64,000 bases of DNA from Zonotrichia leucophrys gambelii (Eukaryota > Chordata > Aves > Passeriformes > Passerellidae). The stretch covers positions 7,626,001 to 7,690,000 of the forward strand of contig NC_088175.1 of the NCBI RefSeq assembly GCF_028769735.1. The letters are read 5' to 3'. Below, one piece after another: positions 26,201-35,200 of this stretch. A program made the translations under genes and the position numbers. The notes under the pieces are model-generated. The model was not told where the DNA came from and searched no databases. It saw only the letters and a program-made list of their open reading frames with translations. Numbering within the stretch: the first letter of the stretch is position 1; each line of letters begins with the position of its first letter.

Positions 26201-29200
26201 TTAGTGGTGGAGTCCGTGGGAATTAAAATTATTTTTGACCTTCTCCTGGTGGCATCTTTTTTTCCCTCAAAAAACCTCACAACACATATATGTAGTAAGG
26301 CCGGAACATGGTGAGACTAAGATACTTTTTTCCACTGGTGGTTAATATTAATTTTTTTCAGGTATAAAATAAAAATTGAAATTCTAGAAAGTACTGAAAT
26401 CCTAAGCTTTTCTAGAGATTTTTATGTTTGAAAAGGTAGCTTGCATTTTGTGTACTTAACCTGACTTAGGAAGGTTTTGAAGGATGTCCATGTGCTAAAG
26501 AATAGCATAATACTCCCTTTATGGTTTTTACCTGGATATCTGTTTGGAATGTTGTGGCTTTTTTCCCTCTCAATACTATTGAGCAAAAAATTTAGCAATA
26601 CTGACCTAAGCCAAAATCTTGCAGATTGAAGAGGAAAACTTGCCAAAAGATTGTGCATATGTCAGGTGGTTGCACTGGTTTCCAGTCCATGCAGTCCATA
26701 AGCTTTTTAGAGAGTGAGGGGGAAAACACACCCTGGCTCTTACAGGAGTTTGTGCACAGATGAGAGCTCCTGCTGCCCAGCAGGAGAAGCTGCAGGAGCA
26801 GGTGACCCTGGGTTTGGGATGTGTGGTGTGAGGAACATGTGGTGAAGGGCTGGGAAGCAGAAGCTGACATAGGGAGTGGATCCTGGCTGAGGATGCAGCC
26901 AGTGGAAGGTGTGAAGATTCTCTGCAAAGAGAAGAAGGATCTCAATCCTGGTTTGGTTTTTGTTCTGTGTGCCTGTCTTGGAAACCTGGGAGCTGCTGCT
27001 TTTCCTGCAAGTGATATTGCCTTCTACTATTCCTACAGTCAGTGTGATCTTGAAGGAAACTAAGTTTGGAAACTCCCAGTCTGAATGATTGCTTCAGGTG
27101 GGATATGGGCAATTGTTTTTTAATGCTTTGAACATTGACCAGCTCATGGTTTTGCCTTTTGCAGATGGGCAGTTTCCTCTGTTATGACACGGCAGAACCA
27201 GATTCCAACAGAAGATGGTTCCAGAGTTACACTGGCTCTAATACCTTTATGGGACATGTGTAATCATACTAATGGACTGGTAAGGATTTCTTCAGTGTTG
27301 CTGAAAGACTTTAAAGCTTAAGTATTAAGTCTTTCAACTGCTATACAACAGTTCAACTGCTATACAACAGTTCAGTAGCACTTTCTGTTATGCTTCTTAA
27401 CACAGGTATGTTATCTTCCCAAGAAATGCTAAAAAAACTAATATCTGAAAGAAAGGTTTGTCAGTTTCTCAAATATCTTATAATAGCTTTTCAGGCAGAG
27501 CTTTCTTCATCTAGAGAAAACTTTACAATAGATTTGATGCTTGTGTAAATTTATGTCTTATGTGCATATAATGTACTTTAAAAAGTTTTCATTTACATGA
27601 CATGTCCAGGCAAGTCTGCATTGTCTCCTGACATGGAGCTTTGTTTCTGGTGGGCTGAAGAAGATGCACAGCACAGGACAGAATTGTTCTGAGAACAGAA
27701 AGCAGGCACTGATGGATGTTGCCTCTTGTAGCTACCACTAGGGAAAGTGGGTAAGAGATTTGCAACTAAGAAATACTGCCTGCTCTCCTAACCGTGCCCA
27801 AAGAGCCTTGATACAGAGACAGCAACAACAAGAACAAAGCCTAGTTCAACAAAAACAGTACATCTGTTACTACATCAAAGAAACAAAATGCAAAAATACT
27901 ACTTTAGGGCATATTAAACATTTAAAAGGTGACATATGTATATAGAAAGTCAGACCTGCTGACATTTTGGCTTACGTGCGCTAGTTCAGGGGATGATTCC
28001 TGATTTCATTAACAGACTAGTTAATGCTGAGATGAGGAAATGGAAACCCAGAGAGGCTGGTTTATCAATGTTGTTTAGTCATGCTCGTGCACACTTTAAA
28101 AGTCATACCCCCTACTTGTGTTTCCAGTAGATATTATTTATTGTAAGCACTGGATATAACCATCCTATTGAAGTGATCTGTTTCTCTTGTGGGAGGCTTG
28201 ACCTGAGTGTTAGGACAGCAGTATGTGTTAGTGCCGTTGGTGCAAAAAAAAGTCTGTTTTAAATGAACAAACTGTAAAGCAAGTTGTTTTTCACTTGACA
28301 TTTAGCTAATTTAGTGTTACTATGACTGTATCAATTACAGCATGGTATGCTAGGCTACAAAGGTGCAAGTGTTTGGGGTTTATTATTTATTTATTTATTC
28401 TTCCTTATTGCAAGGTGATTACATGTTGTTCTTTAACAGTGATTCTTGCCTTTGCTGATTTGTTATGCAATCTCACAGCTTTGATACAGCAATAAAGTTC
28501 ATATGAGAGTCTTCAGTATAAAGAAAATTGCTTAAAATTCAGAAATGTGTAATTTTGTAATATAAGTCATAGCTGCAAGCGTCAGTACTTCCTGTACCCT
28601 TTTCCTGCTGGGCATCTCTTTCAGATGCTTTTGCAGAGACTTGTCTGTATTCATTAGACAACTCTTAATGAATGCCTTCAAAGTTGGGATTAGAGTAAAG
28701 AGGAAGAGAATCAAGGTTCTGTGAGGGAAAATTTAAGCATATATTAAAAGAGCAGCTATTTATGTTGTTTTACTCATTCAAACTTCTATTTAAATTGATA
28801 AAGTAATTTTTATTTTTATTATGCTCTTTAAGAGTGGGTTTGATTCGGAGCCAGCCTCTGGAGCCAAACCTCCTAATGCAGTAGTATATCAGGATTTGAA
28901 ACATTTTTTTATGCTGAAATATATCCTAAAGGGCAAAGGAGGTTGTGCTGAACTTAAATGCTTTGTATATATGTAAAGATTTCAGTCATTTATTTAATAT
29001 TTCTAGGGAAAATAATTTAAATGGATATAAATTCAGGAAGGATAGAAAACTGTAGTATTGGTAATGGGCTAAGAAAAGCTACTGAAGCTATTTCTGTTGT
29101 GTGCTAGTTGCCTTTTACCATTAGAAATGGGGAGTGACTGCTAAGATAACTGTAGGCTGCCTATATCATAGTTTATATTATTGTAGAGTGAGGTGAGGAT

Positions 29201-32200
29201 GGGCTCTGCTCTCATCACAGCACAATCCCTGTAAAATACATGAAGGGAGCTGTTATTCATTGCAGGAAAGTAAGAAACAAAAGGTGACATTGAATGCACC
29301 CTGTGTAGTTTATTCCAAATGTAGTGCTGAAATACCTCCCAAATCAATCAGCTACCATACATGTCCTTGTTCTTGCTTTATTCCACAGGGCCCCTTTCCA
29401 TGAGCTAGATAATAAAATGCTCTTTGGATTTGAACTGGAGCTAGGTCCATCCAGCTTTTTCTTGCCTCTGACACTATTAATTAGATCAACCTGCCTCTAA
29501 GAACTATTTCAAAATGGTTGTCTTCATGCATTTCTCATTGTTATTCTTTAGTGGGATTGTATTTTGACAGTCAGAGGTTGATTACCAGTTCTGACAGAGC
29601 TTTGAATAAGCTACATTCTGCCTGTTGGGCTGGGTCCATCCTTAATCACTGACCAGGCAGACTATTGCATGCTTTATACACAACTTGAAATTCATGTATC
29701 AGTCTGCTTCAGAAATAAAACTGAAGGGATGCAATTTGTCAGCTATCATGTGGGAAGAGAAGTAAACACCCTGTTAATTCTCTTACGTGACTGCTATTAA
29801 AAGAAAGAGGAAATAGGAGTCTAGCACTCCATTATGCTTTATAGAAAAGTCTTTCAGAAGTGCTGCTGGGTTTTGTGTGCTGTTTTGGGTTTTTTTTTTT
29901 TAAAGCAAAACTAAAAATTTAAAAGAAAGATCAGTACTCCAGTGAGGCATGCTTAAACTGACAGAATCCTCCTCTTAAAATAATGGAATTTCCCTAGTCT
30001 GTGAAAGCCTTCTGTTCCACCAGCATTTCAAAGGATTGGGGTGGACTTTTCACATTCAGAGCTATTTCACTGAGTTTACACACTTAAGAAAATTTCAGGA
30101 CAGGTCAAAACTTTCTTGTTTGGATGAAAAGTACAGTTTTTCAGAAGATGACTGATTTGTAGAAGGTAGATTTGCTATCCTCTTGAATTTGTAACCTGCA
30201 ATTCAGGGTAGGATAACTTTCTAAACCGAAAATCTTAATTAAAATTGTGCAGTCCAAATTAGAGACTGCACAGGAATTTCTGTGTTCAAGTGGTGCAGCC
30301 TGTGTTTCTCAGTGGGCTGTATTGCATGACTCTTGTGTTCTTTACTGATCTCCACAAACCCATTTAACAGACCTGCAGCGAGGCATCTGCACAGGGAGCT
30401 TTCTGCAAGCGTCTGCAGGGCTGGGCTGCCCGTGCTTGGGGCTGACATTTTGGATTTGCTCCATTTGAAAGCACTGTTTCATCTGACAAATGCACATTTA
30501 ATGATGCAAGCAGTGCAAAACTATTAATGTGTGAGCCATCAACCAAGCTTTTGAAATAATCTGAGGAGTTCTGTCTTCGGACAAGCTGCATCCAAGATGG
30601 GAATCGGGCTATACTGCAACTCATGTCAGTCAGCTTACAAAAAAGTATGTTTTCATTTTTGAAGGCTGAGAGAGAATTGCTGGCTTCTTCTAGGTTTTTC
30701 CCCAGGCTCAGAGCATATTTTTCCATAAGTTACCTCTGTCAGTACTGAACTCAGACTACCTACCATAAAAGTTGCTTTCTAATTTTTCAGCAGCTTATGT
30801 TCCATCCTGTGGCTGCATCTCTGGTCATACTATTCAAGAACATGCTGTTCATCGCTTAATAAAAAATATTACATTTTTAGGATAGCTTTACTTGTTAGTG
30901 TGACCCCTTTACAGTTTAGTAATTATTTTGGGGGAAGTGCAGGTTTGTCAAGAGAGTTTATCCTCTTCCATTGCCAGCTACCATCTCAAAAATCCTTTTA
31001 GCATTTTAAGAGTATTACTTAACTTTTAGATAAAGGGATTATTTTCAAGTAAATTATAATTCTCTGAAGATTGTATCCCCTAAAGATCCACAGTTATCTA
31101 ATCCTTTTTCATTGAGAGATCAAAAATGTGTTGGCAGTTGAAGGATAAAGCACAGCATATAGAGCTGTCAGTGCCTTGCTCCCTTGGGCCTCATGGGAGT
31201 GACTGAAATCTCCAGAACTTTATAACAAGCTGCCAGCTTTAGCATGGTACTTTGTCTGTGCTCTGTGGAGGGTACCTTCCTCAGAGCCTTCTGTTCACTT
31301 CAGGTAGGTTATTTCCTCCATTAGATTACTGTAATGCAGAGACTTTTTTTAAAAAAAAGAGATTGCTCAGGAATCGTAAAGCAATCACTATCAGCTATAT
31401 TCTGTTGTGCTGAGAAAGAAATGTGTGCAATTCCTATTGTTAATATTTATTTCCAATAGGGAAATTTGTCAGTGGTGGGAGAGAGAAATATAAAATGCTA
31501 AAGGTGCTTTTGTCACTCTTTTCCTGGATAGATCACTACAGGCTACAATTTGGAAGATGACCGGTGTGAATGTGTAGCACTTCAAGATTTCAAGGCTGGA
31601 GAACAGGTAGTGTGAAGAGATGTCTACATTATTGTTGGTCCATTAAGTTCTGTGAACACTTGGTGACTCCCTAGAAAATTTTAATGATGTAGTGGTGTGG
31701 ATTAAACCCTGCTGCATTTGAAATTTATTATGCTGAGCTAATTTTGAGTGAAAATGGTACCAAACTAAATACTAAACTAAATATTTTCTATGACTTGGTA
31801 GACCCCGACTGTAGGAGAGTTTTATTCCTTGTGTTTTAAAGAACTAGTTGAAATTTTTAATCATGGTGAGTGAACATACACAGCCACCAAGTTAGGAATT
31901 CTGGAGGAGCTTAGTAAAAGGCCCTATCCAAAAGACCAAAGATAAATAATTTTTAGATTTGTCTGTAGTAAGGGATTTTAGAGTCTTTTTTAACAATGGT
32001 GTTTGTTGGCTTATGTTTCTTGTTAGTCTTAATTCACTTAAAAGAAGTGAAATGCAGTACAGTTGCCAGTCATTTTAACCCACGCTGTTGTCATTGCAAT
32101 GCTTAGTGGAAATGAGAAAGGACCTAAAAACATCCTGTGTCCCTTTCTCACAGGCATGCATGCATTTACCTCTTCATGCTGAGACAGCAGGAGAGTCTTG

Positions 32201-35200
32201 CAAAGATGCATGGAACAGTTCAGAATGCAGTATTTTGATCAGAACTGCTCGAAACCAAAACTGAATGTGTCCAAACTAGGGATGCACTGCAGACAGTGGT
32301 TCCAGGAGTGCAGGAAGCCCCTGTGCTGGGTCAGCTGCCAGCCTAAACCCTCAAGTGGAGCAGCACTCCTTCTCTGACTGCTGCCTGTGCAGTCAGCATG
32401 GCCAGACAAAGCCTTTGTCCATGAAACATCCTGAAATGTTTTGTAACTCAGCCTCTGAGTTTTTACTTTTACTCTGTTATTTTGCCAGTCTTACTATTTA
32501 TAATATTGTGATTTTAATTTTTCTTTTGTATCTTACCTTTTTGTAACAAAGAAGTGTCTGGCATTTTTTCTTTATTGAATACATCTTTCCAAAAGTGTAT
32601 TTATCCTTATTGCTATGCTGAGGTTTAGTGATTGTATATTTTTGCTCTCAGAATTTGTTATGGTAGTCAAATATTTTCTGTTTTTTCCAATTGTGGTGTG
32701 ATGAGTTAAAAGGGGCCCACAGTTTTTCCAGAAGTGATCCAATTTATAATTTTCCACAGCTGGCAATGGATGTGTCATATAGCTGTTCTGGCTGCTCTCT
32801 CCATTTCAATTATAGAGGGTTCCTATATTTCAATTTTATTTTAGTAGTTTCACTTTGTCTGCTATTTATCAGAATTTCTGTGCAAACTTTAACTGTTAGT
32901 GACATCTTTAAAGCACTGTAATTATATAATGCTTCAGTCCTTTAATATACCATGCAGATGTCATTTCTTACAGTTTTAGCAGAAGGAGTGTATGATCCAT
33001 GCTTTTACTACTAAAAAATGTTAGGCAGCAGAGGTCCACAGAGTCTGTCAAACACTGGCCTGAAATAAAGCAATTCTCACTCTGTTTAATTGGATTTTTT
33101 GTAAAACAGTCTTGGGGTGTAAGAGCATACTGTGTAATCTATACAGGTATGTGACTTTTAGTTTAATATGAGATGTATCACAGTAGTTTTAAAACTTGAG
33201 AGGGTGAGCAACTCTCTCCTCACCCACTGCCTGAATACACCTGGTCAGGTCACATGTTCATCAGATGAGTGTGTTACAGTATAATGTTCAGTATAATTCA
33301 ATATCATACTTTAGCATTTAGTGCTTAGGATAAACAGCTCTTACACAAAATTGAAAACAGAGAAAGTAAATGGCATCATTGCTGTTACTGAGCCCTTTAG
33401 AGAGCACTGTGTCTTTCTCTGTCAGCCAGAGAGGAATGGAAGCTTGCAGGCATCCAGAGCACTGCTGTACCCTGAGGTTCTGAAGGGAATTCTGTAACTG
33501 CTGGGACTTCTTTTTCTGACTGACAATTTTGTTATCAAACACAAATGGGAAAATATCCTCTTGATGTGGGAGAATACAATTGCTACTCTGACCTCTAGTC
33601 CCATGAATTTCATACTGCCTAGCCCTGAGTTAAATCTATTCTGCAGGTTATATTTAGGAACTTCTTTTTATATGTGAATTAAAGTAACTATATGTTTTAT
33701 AGAAAAGAGTTCAGAGTAAAACAAAAATAAATACTGGCTGAACACAGCTCAGATCTCTCTGTATGATGTACTGTGGTATATCCATATCTTAAGGTAACAT
33801 TTAAATGAAAGCAAAGTTGATCTATCAGCAGTATAGTTTTGAGTGGACATTTGGTTGGGGAAAATGATTCCAGAAACACCATTTCTTTTAATGGGCCCTC
33901 CTTGTCTCTGATTTTTTTAGCCTTTAATAAACCTTTGAAAGCTTATTTCTGTATGCTGGTACTTCATTTCAGTGTGAAAAACCGGAACATTTTTTTTTAA
34001 AGTACAGAATAAGAATTTCTTCTTGCCTTTCAAAGTCTCTGTTATACATGTATATGTTTACATCTACCTCTAAAGTGTAATTGCCATATTGTATACAGCA
34101 TTTGAGTCAATACCAGAAAACAAAGCATGTTTCTTCATATAACCAAATATACATTGTACTCAGAATAGTGAAACTCTTCTAGAAAATAACTTTCAAATTA
34201 TGTCAATTTTGTGAGCTGATCTTAAGCTTTTTTCCTGTCCCTTCACTTCTCTTTTCATCCTTCTAGATTTACATTTTTTATGGCACTCGGTCAAACGCTG
34301 AATTTGTGATCCACAGTGGTTTTTTCTTTGATAATAATTCACATGACAGAGTGAAAATAAAGCTTGGCGTGAGTAAAAGTGACAGGCTGTATGCTATGAA
34401 GGCAGAGGTCTTAGCTCGTGCTGGTATCCCAACGTAAGTAAAACACAATGCCATGGCTTTTTCAAAACATTTCCAAGGTCTAGAGTGTCCAGTAAAGCAT
34501 ATATGGAGCTCTTTTGTGATAATTTTCTTAGGTGTTATATTTCTCCTGTTTGTATAGCAAATTAAAGTTATTGTAATAATATTTACAGAAGTTCTCTGAA
34601 CTATATTATCATCTAATTTGAACCATATATAAGGAGAAAAGCCTTTGCTTTAATAACCATTTGAACAAAAACAGAGCAAGGATTAATTTGAAGCAATCTG
34701 TGGCTTTACTTTCTTTCCTATCCCTTGTAGACATAGTACAGTGCTCAATATGTGAATCACAGCATTTTCCTTTAGTCGTTTCAGTCCAGAGGGTACTATT
34801 AGGAGCAGCAGACATGAAACATTGCATCTTCATGAATTTATTATGAAAGCTGTATAAAATAATTTTAAGTGTAAAATTGTAGAGATAATCATTCTTTTCA
34901 GATACAAGTTAGGGAAGCTTTTCCATTTGAGCTAATATTGCCTAATGATTTTTAAGTTACTTTTGTAGCAGTACATTTGTTGTATACTTTATGGTCTTTT
35001 ATGTTAAAATAAGTTAGAAGGTATGACAATTGGACTTGTATTTACTGTTGTTATTTGATTGTTTCTTTTATTAGTTCAAGTGTTTTTGCCTTGCACTCCA
35101 CTGAGCCTGCAATCTCTGCCCAGCTTTTGGCTTTCCTTCGAGTGTTTTGTATGAGTGAAGGTAGGATATTTTATGAAGATAACCTAATTTATGTTTGTCT